Assembly (NCBI RefSeq): GCF_000950575.1
Contig: NZ_CP011005.1
Coordinates: 1,674,001-1,738,000 of the forward strand
DNA: 64,000 nt
Direction of reading: 5' to 3'
From: Psychromicrobium lacuslunae
Lineage (GTDB): Bacteria; Actinomycetota; Actinomycetes; Actinomycetales; Micrococcaceae
Part shown: in pieces, positions 1 through 9,568 of the stretch
Numbering within the stretch: position 1 is the stretch's first letter
How the letters are laid out: each line of letters opens with the position of its first letter
Position numbers and translations under genes: made by a program
The notes under the pieces: generated by a model
The model's input: the letters and a program-made list of their open reading frames with translations, nothing else
Database searches by the model: none
What the model was told of the DNA's origin: nothing

Positions 1-1184
1 GGTGAGAAGGACGGGGTGCTGAGTTTCGTTGCACTGACCGGCTTGACTACCGTTTGCCCGGGCGCGATGGTGTATAGCGAGGAGCCGGTCGCATTGAGGA
101 AGGCCACCGCACCGCCATCGGCGAAAAGCCGATAGCTCTGCGCAGGGTTGCTCGGTTCCAACTGCGCCACCGAAGCAACACCAGCAATCGGACCGATCAC
201 ATTTCCGTCCAGGTAGGCCAGGTCATTATTCGAGATGCCAATCAGCCGCCCACTCACCGCAGGCGGTTTTAGCTTGTCAGCAGGTTGTGGATCAGAGCCC
301 AACACTATCTGGTCCGAACCCGCCCGCATCCGAACCCCGGTGACGGTATTCAAACCGCCCTGCAAGGTCGCCAAGAGTTGAGTTTGCATTTGCAATTTGG
401 TGCTCGGCGAGGCATCCAGCAGTGGTTTGGCGGAGATGTCCACGGTAGCGATTGAATTCTCAATCGGCACGGTGGGAGATTCCAAGCGAATGCTATCCGG
501 GAAGGCGCTGGCCACTGCGCCGCGCAAATAGTTCGCCGGGCCATCTAGCAAAGCCTTCACGATGCTGATTGCCACAGAGTCCCCCTTGCCGGGAAGCCAC
601 CTGACATCGGGGACTAAATAGCTGAATCCCGGATCGTAAAAATAAAGCGCGTAATGCTTGAAAAGGTCAGTAAAGAGATTGGTGGCGAGCGCGATGCCAT
701 CGGGCAGGGAGTCGATCCGCCATTCCCCGGCGACTTTCACCAAATTGAATTTCAAGGACTCGACCGCACCGGGAGCCGAGGGGGTGCGCACACCGGTGGA
801 GTCGACAATAGATTGCACTTTGAGATTCGCGCTCACCGCACCACTATTGCCGCTGGTCACGATCTCCGGCGACTCTGAATACACCACGGTACGCTGCCCG
901 CTCTTCCAGGAAGCCTCTGCGGCGCTGGTCAAATACTTCCGGGCAACCTGGAAATTATTACCGACCCCGGTGGCTGCGTTGAGAAAGCCCACTACGATAC
1001 CGCGCTGGTCAGCGTCCGGCGCCGGAGGCTGCTCGCTGTAGCCGATATTGAGATTATCGGAGCCTGAACTTGGGCTGTTCTGGACCTGACCCACCGCGCC
1101 GCCGGTGGGGATGCCAGCGCAACCGGCCAGGGCCAGAACCAATAGCGTCAAGACAGCGATCATTCGCTGTGCACTACTTCTCAT
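1..1184 (-). CDS. lpqB: Lipoprotein LpqB (3'-truncated by window edge)
   Basis: The reading frame runs from ATG at 1184 off the left edge; about 394 codons are present, where the family has roughly 580 residues. The N-terminus is a lipoprotein signal with lipobox LAGC (Cys22), so the mature protein is anchored outside the membrane. A GerMN-like region follows (around residues 130-260), then the start of the C-terminal beta-propeller-like part. In actinobacteria LpqB is known to interact with the sensor MtrB and modulate MtrA output. The start overlaps the mtrB stop by 11 bases, which fits translational coupling in an mtrA-mtrB-lpqB operon. The end of the gene is not visible. Confidence 0.93.
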   Translation of the reverse strand, partial: MRSSAQRMIAVLTLLVLALAGCAGIPTGGAVGQVQNSPSSGSDNLNIGYSEQPPAPDADQRGIVVGFLNAATGVGNNFQVARKYLTSAAEASWKSGQRTVVYSESPEIVTSGNSGAVSANLKVQSIVDSTGVRTPSAPGAVESLKFNLVKVAGEWRIDSLPDGIALATNLFTDLFKHYALYFYDPGFSYLVPDVRWLPGKGDSVAISIVKALLDGPANYLRGAVASAFPDSIRLESPTVPIENSIATVDISAKPLLDASPSTKLQMQTQLLATLQGGLNTVTGVRMRAGSDQIVLGSDPQPADKLKPPAVSGRLIGISNNDLAYLDGNVIGPIAGVASVAQLEPSNPAQSYRLFADGGAVAFLNATGSSLYTIAPGQTVVKPVSATKLSTPSFS

Positions 1185-2898
1185 CGGAACTCCCCACTGC
1201 CTTGAGCGACTCATCAAATTCCAGCAGCTCTGGCGCTAATTGCGTTGGATCTTCCTCGGGTGGCAGGTTCACCGGTGAGTGATCGACAACGATATTTCGG
1301 CGGCGCGGCAAGGTGAGACGGAAGCATGAGCCTTCGCCGGGACGCGCCCACACCTCGAGCTTGCCATGGTGGAGATGGCTGTCCTCGGTGGCGATTGCCA
1401 GCCCAAGACCGCTACCACCGGTGGTTCTGGCCCGCGCCGGATCGGCCCGCCAGAAACGGTCGAAGACCCGGCTGAGCACCTCTTGATCCATCCCGATTCC
1501 ATGATCCCGGACGGCAATACCGACTACTTCAGCATCGGCGGCGACAAAGATTTCCACCGGTTTCTTCTCACCGTGTTCTAAAGCATTTACGATCAGATTG
1601 CGCAAAATTCGCTCGATCCGTCGCGAGTCCATCTCCAGCACGCAATGGTCGCCTTCGACGGCCGAGACCACTGTCATGGTGGAACCGATCTGATCTGCCA
1701 GTGGTTGAGCGGCATCAATCACTCGATCAATCACGCTAAACAGGTCTTGAGACTCCCAGTCCAGCACCGCAGCACCCGCGTCGAACCTGGATATCTCCAA
1801 TAGATCAGCCAGCAAGTCTTGGAATCTTTCGACTTGGTGGTACATCAGCTCCGCCGATCGACGATTGACCGGATCGAAGGAATCCCGTGACTCATAAAGC
1901 ACTTCGGCAGCCATCCGCACCGTAGTGAGCGGGGTGCGCAATTCATGTGAGACATCGGAGACGAAGTTACGCTGCATCTGCGACAGTGAGGCGAGCTGGT
2001 TGATCTGGTCTTGCAAGGCGGTAGCCATCTTATTAAAGGAGTCAGCTAGTCTGGCGACCTCATCCTCACCCCGAGCATTCATCCGCTCCTGCAACTCGCC
2101 GGCGGCCAGCTTCTCCGCGACCAAAGCGGCCTGGCTCACCGGTTGCACCACGTTCCGAGTGACGTACCAGGTGATTCCGCCGATCAGTAACAAGATCGCC
2201 GCTCCGGATATCCAGAGCACCGACTGGATATAGTTCAGGGTGTCCTGGGTCTTATTGAGGTCGAAGACCAAATACAGTTCGTAGCTGGTACCTACCAGGT
2301 CCACCTTGCCACCCATGGCAAGCGCCGGGTGGCTACCTTTGTCGTCCACCGGCAGGGCAATTGACTTCCAAAATAATTCGGATTTCGAGCTTCCTCGAAC
2401 TGAGCTACGCAAATCGTCGGGCAGGATGGCGGGAGTTATTGAGCCATTCTCAGCACTGGTAATCGAGGTCGCCAGTGCTAGCTGGCTGTTCTGGCCAGGC
2501 ACCAGCACCAACAAGTAACCACGGTTGGTATCCGGGGTGTCTCCGCTGAGATCTTTCAAAACTCCCTGCGCCAGCCCGACCAAGCCCGCCTTATCTGTCA
2601 CTTGCAGACTATTGGTGCCATCGAATTTGTTTTGCACCCTAGCCACGCTGCGTTTGGCTTCAGCGGTGGCCTGCTCTAACCGTTCCTGGAATAAACCATT
2701 GGCAATTTGATTAGACAGGAAGATACCGACGCCGCCAACGGTGAGAAAGGTCACCAACAAGGTGACCAAGACGGTGCGGAATTGCATGGATCGGCGCCAT
2801 CGGCCAATGGCCCAACCGTATTCACGCTTCAGCAGCGTGGATAGCGCGGCCCATCCCTTGCTGATCAACGCTTTCAGTCGAGAGAGCAGCCCAGCCAT
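1174..2898 (-). CDS. mtrB: Sensor histidine kinase MtrB
   Basis: This is the membrane sensor kinase that phosphorylates MtrA. The order of parts is a cytoplasmic N-tail, a first membrane helix near residues 40-65, an extracytoplasmic sensor region, a second helix near 225-245, HAMP, a HisKA dimerisation domain with H-box HELRTPL (His318 from this start) and a HATPase_c domain with DHGIGM and GGSGLGLAI boxes. The frame opens at 2937, but that would overlap mtrA by 29 bases. ATG at 2898 (or GTG at 2904), just after the mtrA stop at 2909, is the better start. The 3' end overlaps lpqB. Confidence 0.94.
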   Translation of the reverse strand: MAGLLSRLKALISKGWAALSTLLKREYGWAIGRWRRSMQFRTVLVTLLVTFLTVGGVGIFLSNQIANGLFQERLEQATAEAKRSVARVQNKFDGTNSLQVTDKAGLVGLAQGVLKDLSGDTPDTNRGYLLVLVPGQNSQLALATSITSAENGSITPAILPDDLRSSVRGSSKSELFWKSIALPVDDKGSHPALAMGGKVDLVGTSYELYLVFDLNKTQDTLNYIQSVLWISGAAILLLIGGITWYVTRNVVQPVSQAALVAEKLAAGELQERMNARGEDEVARLADSFNKMATALQDQINQLASLSQMQRNFVSDVSHELRTPLTTVRMAAEVLYESRDSFDPVNRRSAELMYHQVERFQDLLADLLEISRFDAGAAVLDWESQDLFSVIDRVIDAAQPLADQIGSTMTVVSAVEGDHCVLEMDSRRIERILRNLIVNALEHGEKKPVEIFVAADAEVVGIAVRDHGIGMDQEVLSRVFDRFWRADPARARTTGGSGLGLAIATEDSHLHHGKLEVWARPGEGSCFRLTLPRRRNIVVDHSPVNLPPEEDPTQLAPELLEFDESLKAVGSSDEK

Positions 2899-2908
2899 CT
2901 TCACCAGC

Positions 2909-3583
2909 CTACTGACCAGCCTTGTATCCCACTCCACGCACAGTCTGCACTACCTCGGGAGCTTCCGGGTCAATTTCAATCTTGGAGCGCAGCCGCTGCA
3001 CGTGGACATTCACCAGACGTGTGTCCGCGGCGTGCCGATATCCCCAAACCTGTTCTAGCAGCAGTTCTCTAGTGAACACCTGCCAAGGCTTGCGAGCCAG
3101 CGCGACTAACAGATCGAACTCAAGAGGGGTGAGCGAGATGCGCTCTTGTCCCCTGGTCACCAGGTGTCCAGCGACGTCGATGGTGATATCTGCAATGCTC
3201 AATGTTTCGGGGGTTTTCACCTCGCCCGGCCGGAGCCTGGCCCGTACTCGAGCAACCAGCTCGGCGGGCTTGAAAGGCTTCGGCACATAGTCATCAGCCC
3301 CGGACTCCAAGCCACGCACCACATCTGAGGTGTCAGCCTTCGCGGTCAGCATCACAATTGGTAGATCAGACTCCGCGCGGATCAGCCGACAAACCTCGAT
3401 GCCGTCCAGCCCGGGAAGCATCAGGTCTAGCAGTACTAAGTCTGGCTTTCCAGCCCGGAACGCCTCGAGAGCCTGGGACCCATCGGCACAGAAAAACGGC
3501 TCGAATCCATCATTACGCAAAACGATGCCGATCATCTCAGAAAGAGCTTCGTCGTCGTCCACGACCAAAATACGTGCCTTCAT
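2909..3583 (-). CDS. mtrA: DNA-binding response regulator MtrA
   Basis: OmpR/PhoB-type response regulator of 224 residues. The receiver domain (1-115) has the acidic cluster DDD (9-11), phospho-acceptor Asp53 in LLDLMLPG and a conserved Lys in PKPF. The winged-helix DNA-binding domain follows (about 128-224), ending in the recognition-wing motif TVRGVGYK. MtrA is essential or near-essential in many actinobacteria and controls cell-wall hydrolases and division genes. It is the first gene of mtrA-mtrB-lpqB and is divergent from the operon starting at 3753, sharing a 169-base intergenic region. Confidence 0.96.
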   Translation of the reverse strand: MKARILVVDDDEALSEMIGIVLRNDGFEPFFCADGSQALEAFRAGKPDLVLLDLMLPGLDGIEVCRLIRAESDLPIVMLTAKADTSDVVRGLESGADDYVPKPFKPAELVARVRARLRPGEVKTPETLSIADITIDVAGHLVTRGQERISLTPLEFDLLVALARKPWQVFTRELLLEQVWGYRHAADTRLVNVHVQRLRSKIEIDPEAPEVVQTVRGVGYKAGQ

Positions 3584-3752
3584 AACTCTATACTCGCTTA
3601 TCCGGCTGTGTAATGTCCCATCGACCTGCCCAACAAAGAGTAATAGCGGTGATATATCCTTTCCCCGGGCTAACTGGGTAGGCTAAGAGCAATCGCAGAA
3701 AAGATTGAGGGAATGCCGCGAAGTGTTCCGTTGAGAACCCGAAAGGTCCACG

Positions 3753-5117
3753 ATGTCTCAGCAGGGCTATCCCCCGCCTTCAGACCCCGCGGGGAATGGT
3801 GCCACCGAGCCGCCTAGGTACGATTCGAACCAAGCACCCGCTGCTGGCCTACCTGCTCATTGGCCTGACTCAGGGCAGAACGGACCGACTCAGCCAATCC
3901 AGCCGGCGGCGCCACAAGCTCAGTCACAGTGGGGTCAACAAGCCCAATGGGGCCAGCAACCCCAATGGGGTCAACAAGCGCAATGGGGTCAACAAGCCCA
4001 GTGGGGGCAGCAAGCACCGCCGCAATGGGCCGCTCAGCCGATGGCTGGTCAGCAGCAGTACATCGCACCACCCAAGCCGGGCGTGATTCCGTTGCGGCCG
4101 CTGAGCCTCGGCGAGATTTTAGATGGCGCTTTCCAAGCTGCCCGTCGCAATGGTAAGGCTATGTTCGGTTCTGCGCTGCTGTTGCAGGCAGGCAGCACCC
4201 TGCTCCAAATTCTGATTCTCATCCTGGTGGCGGGCGCCTCGTTCACCTCTTTCCTCAGCCTGCTGGGCGATCTGAGCTACCGCACGGGAAGCCAGTTTGG
4301 TAGCGCCGAGGCCGGTGAGCTCAGCTCGATGCTGATTAGCTTCTCCATCGCGGTGTCGATCTCTGCCTTTGTCACAGTGATCGGCACCATGATTTTGCAA
4401 GGTGTCTTGGTCATTCCGGTATTGCGTGCCACCGTCAATCGCCGAACTACCTTCAAACAGATGTGGCGGCTCGCCAAGCCAAAAATTGGGACCTTAGTAC
4501 TGCTCGCCCTGCTCTATTCGGCTGCCTCGATTCTGTTGATCGTGGTTTTCGGCTCGATCATTGGGGTGCTGATTATCACCATTGGCGTGATCAGCGTTCC
4601 CATTGCTTTGCTATTAGGACTTGGCCTCGCGGTGCTGGTGATCTGGGTGGTTGCCAAGTTACTGGTTGCTCCCGCTGTGGTGATCGTCGAGCGGGTCGGG
4701 GTCTTCCAGGCGATCAAACGCTCCTGGCACCTCACCAACGGCCATTGGTGGCGAACTTTCGGCACCTACATCCTCGCGCAAATTATTGTGGGATTCATTT
4801 CTGGCATCATCTCCACCCCCATCGGCATCCTCTTTGCTTTGTTGATACCCTTGATCAACCCCAATATGAACCCCTCGGATGCGGTGGCGGCGGCACTGAT
4901 CGCCAACCTTGCCGCTTCCTTGCTGAGCAATGTCATCGCCGCCGTCGCCTACGCCTTCCAAACTGGGGTGTTGGCTCTGATCTACACGGATTTGAGAATC
5001 CGCCGCGAAGGTTTCGATCTGACCTTGCTCAAGGAGCTGGAAACGGCTACCGAGGAGAACCCTGACGGTATTCCCGGTGCCCCTTCAGATCTTTTCAACA
5101 CTGCCTCGGCACGCTGA
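3753..5117 (+). CDS. Membrane protein with GDPD-type membrane domain and WGQQ-repeat tail
   Basis: 454 residues. The first about 110 residues are a cytoplasmic-looking Pro/Gln-rich tail with five tandem QWGQQx units (59-88). About six membrane helices follow (about 130-425), resembling the membrane domain found fused to some glycerophosphodiester phosphodiesterases; no catalytic phosphodiesterase domain is present. GAAAGG lies six bases before the ATG. It heads a tight operon with DUF4129, DUF4350, MoxR and DUF58 genes, a layout common beside mtrAB in actinobacteria. Its molecular role is unknown. The stop overlaps the next ATG by one base (TGATG). Confidence 0.85.
   Translation: MSQQGYPPPSDPAGNGATEPPRYDSNQAPAAGLPAHWPDSGQNGPTQPIQPAAPQAQSQWGQQAQWGQQPQWGQQAQWGQQAQWGQQAPPQWAAQPMAGQQQYIAPPKPGVIPLRPLSLGEILDGAFQAARRNGKAMFGSALLLQAGSTLLQILILILVAGASFTSFLSLLGDLSYRTGSQFGSAEAGELSSMLISFSIAVSISAFVTVIGTMILQGVLVIPVLRATVNRRTTFKQMWRLAKPKIGTLVLLALLYSAASILLIVVFGSIIGVLIITIGVISVPIALLLGLGLAVLVIWVVAKLLVAPAVVIVERVGVFQAIKRSWHLTNGHWWRTFGTYILAQIIVGFISGIISTPIGILFALLIPLINPNMNPSDAVAAALIANLAASLLSNVIAAVAYAFQTGVLALIYTDLRIRREGFDLTLLKELETATEENPDGIPGAPSDLFNTASAR
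3927..4016 (+). repeat. Five 18-bp tandem repeats encoding QWGQQ(A/P)
   Basis: Five in-frame 18-bp units lie in the N-terminal tail of the membrane protein at 3753. Units differ at third positions and in the last codon (Ala or Pro), and the fifth has GGG in place of GGT. The low-complexity Trp/Gln-rich segment should be disordered and may vary in copy number between strains. Confidence 0.9.
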
Positions 5118-5800
5118 TGAGGTTCTTCGACGCACCGGTCTCGCCGGACGCTGAACAAGCCAGGAAATGGGCGATCGACGAATTGGCCAAACGGCAATAT
5201 CAGGATGCCCAACCTGGGCTGGCCGAGCGACTGATGAAAATTGTCTCTGATTTCTTCAACTCATTATTGAACGGCCTCTCCGGGGCTCTACACATTGATA
5301 ATGGCTTGGCTGGACTGCTGCTGGTGTTGGTGCCGTTGATAGTGATCGGGTTGATTATTTTCTTGGTCCGGCCCCGGCTGCTCCGGCGACAGCAGCATGA
5401 GGATGCTGAAATCTTCGAGGTCGACAGCTCGCTCTCAGCAGCTGAGCATCGTCAACGCGCCGCTCAGGCTGCAACGGCTGGGGACTACGACAGTGCCATC
5501 ACCGAACTCTTCCGAGCCATTGTCCGGGCCGCCGAAGAACGAGTGGTGATCGATCCGCAACCGGGTCGCACCGCCGAGGAAGTTACGCTGAAACTGGTTG
5601 CCGCTTTCCCGTCCGAGAGCCAACCACTCTGGCGCACGGCCCGACTTTTCAATCAGATCCGCTATTCGGAGCGAAAATCTGCTCAAAGCATGGCGAGCGA
5701 AGCGGACTATCAGGAGCTGCGCAGGCTTGATCAGTCCTTGCTGGACTCGCAACCCGCGGAAGGTAGTACCGCTCAACTCGAATGGGTGGGCCCACAATGA
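5117..5800 (+). CDS. DUF4129 domain membrane protein
   Basis: 227 residues with one strong membrane helix near 64-84, then a charged linker and a C-terminal DUF4129 region (about 120-215, with an ELFRAIVRAAEER helix). The ATG overlaps the upstream stop by one base, so translation is probably coupled. DUF4129 proteins usually sit beside MoxR ATPases and DUF58 proteins, as here, and are thought to work with them in envelope-linked assembly or chaperoning. Function is not established. Confidence 0.86.
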   Translation: MRFFDAPVSPDAEQARKWAIDELAKRQYQDAQPGLAERLMKIVSDFFNSLLNGLSGALHIDNGLAGLLLVLVPLIVIGLIIFLVRPRLLRRQQHEDAEIFEVDSSLSAAEHRQRAAQAATAGDYDSAITELFRAIVRAAEERVVIDPQPGRTAEEVTLKLVAAFPSESQPLWRTARLFNQIRYSERKSAQSMASEADYQELRRLDQSLLDSQPAEGSTAQLEWVGPQ

Positions 5801-7104
5801 GCATCTCACCTGCTGCCACTGAAGCCGCCGAAGCCGCTGCAGCCACTGAAGCCACTACAGAGGAAAAAACCACTGAAGCCGATGGCACATCAATCGGCAC
5901 CTCATGGCAGCGCTTCACTCGCTGGCTGCGTAAGTGGCGTTTTTGGCTAATAGTCAGCGCAATTTTCCTGCTCGTGCTGGCGATAAGTTTGGCTGGCGCG
6001 CTCGGATCTGCGAGTAAGTCGGCAGCTCGGCTTTCTCCGATCAATGCTGCCCCTGCCGGAGCAATGGCGGCAGCCGAGGTGCTCAAACAACAGGGCATTA
6101 AGGTGCAGCCCAGCGATAACCTGGAAAGCACTTTGCAAGCGGTGGCAGCGCAAGGGGCCTCATCCTCCACTGTCCTGCTTTACGACCCCAAGTTACTGCT
6201 CTCTTCCGAACAGCTCAGCAAGCTCAAGCAGAGCGGAGCTCGAATCGTGGTGATCAGCCCGGGGCCGTTAGCGCTGCAGGCGCTTAGCTCGGAGATTACC
6301 TCGGCTGGTTTTTACAGTGTGGGCAGTGATCATCAAGGCGATGAGGTAGCGGCAAAATGCTCCAATCAGGATGCTTTGGCTGCCGGAAAAATTGATGGTG
6401 AGCAAGCTGCGCTCTACTCAGGGCCGACCGTCTGTTTTAGCACCGATGACTCTCCGTCCGAGAAATCTGAGCCGAGCAAAAACACCGAGAAAACTGGGCA
6501 GTTCGCGCAAAGCGCTGATCAGCAGCTGACGGTGATCGGAAACGCTGATATTTTCAGTAATGCGCGGCTGGCACATAGCGGGAATGCAGCTTTGGTTTTC
6601 CGCTTACTCGGGCATAATCAACAGTTAGTTTGGTACCTCCCCTCGGCCAAAGATCTACCGGTCAGCGCGGAGCGACCCTCGCTGAATTCACTACAGCCGG
6701 CTTGGTTGGTGCCGGTCAGTGTTTGGCTGGTCATCGTGGCGATCCTGGCGATGTTCTGGAAGGGGCGTCGGGACGGGCCACTGGTTGAAGAGCCATTGCC
6801 AGTCATTGTCAAAGCCTCAGAGACGGCAACTGGACGCGCCCGACTGTATCAGGATGGTCGGGCCTTAGACCGAGCCTCGGCAAGCCTGAGAGCAGCAACC
6901 CTGCAACGCCTAGCCAGGAAATTGCGACTCGGTCCGGCGGCTAGCCGGGAGTCGATCGTACTCGCAGTGATCGCGCACAGTTCGCTGCCGGAACCGGAGA
7001 TCCGCCGCATTCTGCTCCTCACCGAGCCCGGCAACGATTCGCAGTTCTTAGCTTGGTCCCAAGATTTAGCAGCCGTTGAAAAAGACCTAGAGAAGGAATA
7101 CTGA
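5797..7104 (+). CDS. DUF4350 domain membrane protein
   Basis: About 435 residues from ATG at 5797, which shares ATGA with the preceding stop and has a GGGTGGG stretch six bases upstream; an ATG at 5782 is possible but less economical. An Ala/Glu/Thr-rich N-tail is followed by a membrane helix near residues 45-67. The extracytoplasmic alpha/beta region (70-290) resembles the DUF4350 fold, and a second helix lies near 300-320 before a cytoplasmic tail. It is the third gene of the MoxR/DUF58 operon. Function unknown. Confidence 0.85.
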   Translation: MSISPAATEAAEAAAATEATTEEKTTEADGTSIGTSWQRFTRWLRKWRFWLIVSAIFLLVLAISLAGALGSASKSAARLSPINAAPAGAMAAAEVLKQQGIKVQPSDNLESTLQAVAAQGASSSTVLLYDPKLLLSSEQLSKLKQSGARIVVISPGPLALQALSSEITSAGFYSVGSDHQGDEVAAKCSNQDALAAGKIDGEQAALYSGPTVCFSTDDSPSEKSEPSKNTEKTGQFAQSADQQLTVIGNADIFSNARLAHSGNAALVFRLLGHNQQLVWYLPSAKDLPVSAERPSLNSLQPAWLVPVSVWLVIVAILAMFWKGRRDGPLVEEPLPVIVKASETATGRARLYQDGRALDRASASLRAATLQRLARKLRLGPAASRESIVLAVIAHSSLPEPEIRRILLLTEPGNDSQFLAWSQDLAAVEKDLEKEY

Positions 7105-7107
7105 ACC

Positions 7108-8178
7108 ATGAGTGAACAGCCCTATCCTGCTGCCAATCAACACTGGCCAACTGCCCCAAACCAGCCTGGCTTTGCACCAGCGGCACCAGTTCCTCCGGCG
7201 GCCCAAACAGCAACCGCGCCGGCCCATGATGACTCGGCCAGGGCGGCTTTACTCGCGGTTCGCACCGAGGTGGCTAAGGCCGTGGTCGGTCAGGATTCCA
7301 CCGTGACCGGAATCCTGATCGCGCTACTGGCTCGTGGTCATGTGCTGCTTGAGGGCGTACCCGGCGTCGCTAAGACCCTTTTAGTCAGGGCGCTGTCGAC
7401 CGCGCTGAGCTTGGACACCAAGCGTGTCCAGTTCACCCCGGATCTGATGCCCGGCGATGTCACCGGCTCACTAATCTACGATGCGCACAGTTCGGAATTC
7501 ACCTTCCGCGAAGGTCCAGTCTTCACCAATATTTTGCTGGCCGATGAAATCAACCGAACCCCACCGAAGACTCAGGCTTCGCTGCTGGAGGCGATGGAAG
7601 AGCGTCAAGTTTCCGCCGACGGGGTCACTCGCCCGCTGCCGGTGCCCTTTATTGTCGCGGCAACCCAGAATCCGGTGGAGTACGAAGGAACCTATCCGTT
7701 GCCCGAGGCTCAACTCGATCGTTTTCTGCTCAAGCTCAGCATGCCCTTACCCAACCGAGATGAGGAAATTGAGGTGGTGCGACGCCACAGTCTGGGCTTC
7801 GATCCTCGGGATCTGGCAGCGGCTGGCGTCCGACCAGTAGCTGGAATCGCTGAGTTGGACCTGGCCAGGCAAGCTATCTCGGCGGTGGAAATCTCCGCTG
7901 AGGTGCTCTCCTACATCGTCGATATCGTTCGAGCCACCCGCTCTGCACCCTCCTTCCAGCTCGGAGTCTCGCCTCGTGGCGCCACTGCCTTATTGAACAC
8001 TTCGCGGGTTTGGGCCTGGCTATCCGGCCGTAGCTTCGTCACCCCGGATGACGTCAAAGCGCTCAGCCTACCCGCGCTGCGTCACCGGGTGGGGCTACGA
8101 CCGGAAGCGCAGATGGACGGCGTTCAAGTCGATGATGTGCTGGCCAGCATTCTGGCTACCGTTCCGGTCCCCCGCTAG
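7108..8178 (+). CDS. MoxR-family AAA+ ATPase
   Basis: 356 residues. After a Pro/Ala-rich tail of about 45 residues comes a MoxR AAA+ core with Walker A GVPGVAKT, Walker B LLADEINR followed by TPPKTQ, sensor 1 in AATQNP and the arginine-containing QLDRF box, then the C-terminal lid. MoxR proteins are chaperone-like ATPases that act with VWA/DUF58 partners, and the DUF58 gene is next downstream with an 11-base gap. The start lies three bases after the previous stop. Confidence 0.93.
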   Translation: MSEQPYPAANQHWPTAPNQPGFAPAAPVPPAAQTATAPAHDDSARAALLAVRTEVAKAVVGQDSTVTGILIALLARGHVLLEGVPGVAKTLLVRALSTALSLDTKRVQFTPDLMPGDVTGSLIYDAHSSEFTFREGPVFTNILLADEINRTPPKTQASLLEAMEERQVSADGVTRPLPVPFIVAATQNPVEYEGTYPLPEAQLDRFLLKLSMPLPNRDEEIEVVRRHSLGFDPRDLAAAGVRPVAGIAELDLARQAISAVEISAEVLSYIVDIVRATRSAPSFQLGVSPRGATALLNTSRVWAWLSGRSFVTPDDVKALSLPALRHRVGLRPEAQMDGVQVDDVLASILATVPVPR

Positions 8179-8189
8179 GAAGCGTCGAA

Positions 8190-9482
8190 ATGGTCATTAC
8201 CGGGCGATTGGTGCTGCTGGCTCTTCTTGGCCTGATCCCCATCGTGCTTTTCCCGCAGCCGGTCACCATACTCTGCTGGGTCGCGCTACTGATAGTGGTT
8301 TTTCTGCTGGACTTCTTGCTGGCCGCCTCGCCACGAGGGCTGCGCTTCGCCCGTCAATTACCGGAGTCGGTGCGACTTGATGAAAGTTGCCTAAGCACCT
8401 TGGTGATCGCCAATAATGGTAAGCGACGCCTGCGAGCGCTGGTTCGTGACGGTTGGCAGCCCTCGGCGGGGGCGGCTAATCCACGGCAGAAGCTTGACCT
8501 TCCGGCACAGCAGCGACGCCGGCTCACTGTTTCGCTGCGGCCCCGTCGTCGCGGAGATCTCTCCAGCCAGCAGGTCACTGTCCGTTCCTTCGGCCCGCTC
8601 GGGGTCGCTGCCCGGCAACTCACCGTAACCGTACCGGGCAGGCTGCGAGTCTTGCCGCCGTTTCGCTCGAAACGACATCTGCCCTCGAAGTTACGTCGAC
8701 TTCGCGAACTGGATGGCCGAGCGGCAGTTCAGATCCGTGGCGCCGGTACCGAATTTGACTCACTGCGGGACTACGTCAGGGGTGATGATGTGCGCTCCAT
8801 TGACTGGCGGGCTACCGCACGGCGGCAGGCGGTGGTGGTCAGGACCTGGCGCCCCGAGCGGGACCGCCGGGTCGTCATCGTGATGGACACCTCACGCACC
8901 TCAGCCGCCCGGATCGATGACGAACCCAGGCTTGATACCGAAATTGAGGCCGCGCTACTGCTGTCCGTGTTGGCAGATCGTGGCGGCGATCGGGTCGACT
9001 TCTTAGCCTTCGATCGGCGCGCCCGAGCCCGGGTGGCCTCGAGCCATAAAGGTAACTTACTCTCCGCCCTAGTGCAGGCAATGGCACCGCTGGACTCCGA
9101 GTTGATCGAGATGGACTGGACTCAAATTCCAGCCCAAGTGAGGGCGATTTCGGCTCATCGCTCACTCGTGGTGTTGCTCACCTCGCTCGACTCCGGAGCC
9201 GCCGAAGAAGGCTTGATCCCGATGGTCAATCAGCTGAGTCAAAACCATCTGGTGGTCGTTGCCTCAGTCTTGGATCCCGTGCTCGGGGAGCTACGCGTGC
9301 AGCGCAGCAGCAGCACCGAGGTGTATCGGGCGGCTGCGGCAGAACGGGCCATCCTGGATCGTGCCGCGGTCACCGCTCAGCTCAGACAGGCCGGTGCCGA
9401 GGTCGTCGATGCCAACCCTGCCGAGCTGCCACCAAAGCTTGCCGATATGTACATTCGACTCAAAGCGGCGGGCCGGCTATAA
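8190..9482 (+). CDS. DUF58 domain protein (VWA-like partner of MoxR)
   Basis: 430 residues. Two N-terminal membrane helices (about 1-45) are followed by a beta-rich segment and the DUF58 signature (around 190-225, including YVRGDDVRSIDWRATAR). The last part resembles a von Willebrand A fold, with the metal-site-like motif MDTSRTS. AGGAAG lies about seven bases before the ATG. As the last gene of the 3753-9482 operon, it is the expected partner of the MoxR ATPase. The biological target is unknown. Confidence 0.9.
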   Translation: MVITGRLVLLALLGLIPIVLFPQPVTILCWVALLIVVFLLDFLLAASPRGLRFARQLPESVRLDESCLSTLVIANNGKRRLRALVRDGWQPSAGAANPRQKLDLPAQQRRRLTVSLRPRRRGDLSSQQVTVRSFGPLGVAARQLTVTVPGRLRVLPPFRSKRHLPSKLRRLRELDGRAAVQIRGAGTEFDSLRDYVRGDDVRSIDWRATARRQAVVVRTWRPERDRRVVIVMDTSRTSAARIDDEPRLDTEIEAALLLSVLADRGGDRVDFLAFDRRARARVASSHKGNLLSALVQAMAPLDSELIEMDWTQIPAQVRAISAHRSLVVLLTSLDSGAAEEGLIPMVNQLSQNHLVVVASVLDPVLGELRVQRSSSTEVYRAAAAERAILDRAAVTAQLRQAGAEVVDANPAELPPKLADMYIRLKAAGRL

Positions 9483-9568
9483 CTTCGCGATCCTGCGCTC
9501 AGGGTGAACAGGCTACCGCCGGGTTCAGCACGAAACTAGGCTGGGCTGAGAAGCTCGGGAGGAACGGT

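Noticed and set aside
4463-5065. 200-codon open frame inside the membrane-domain gene
   Set aside because: Out-of-frame shadow of the clear membrane protein at 3753-5117; composition His/Arg-rich.
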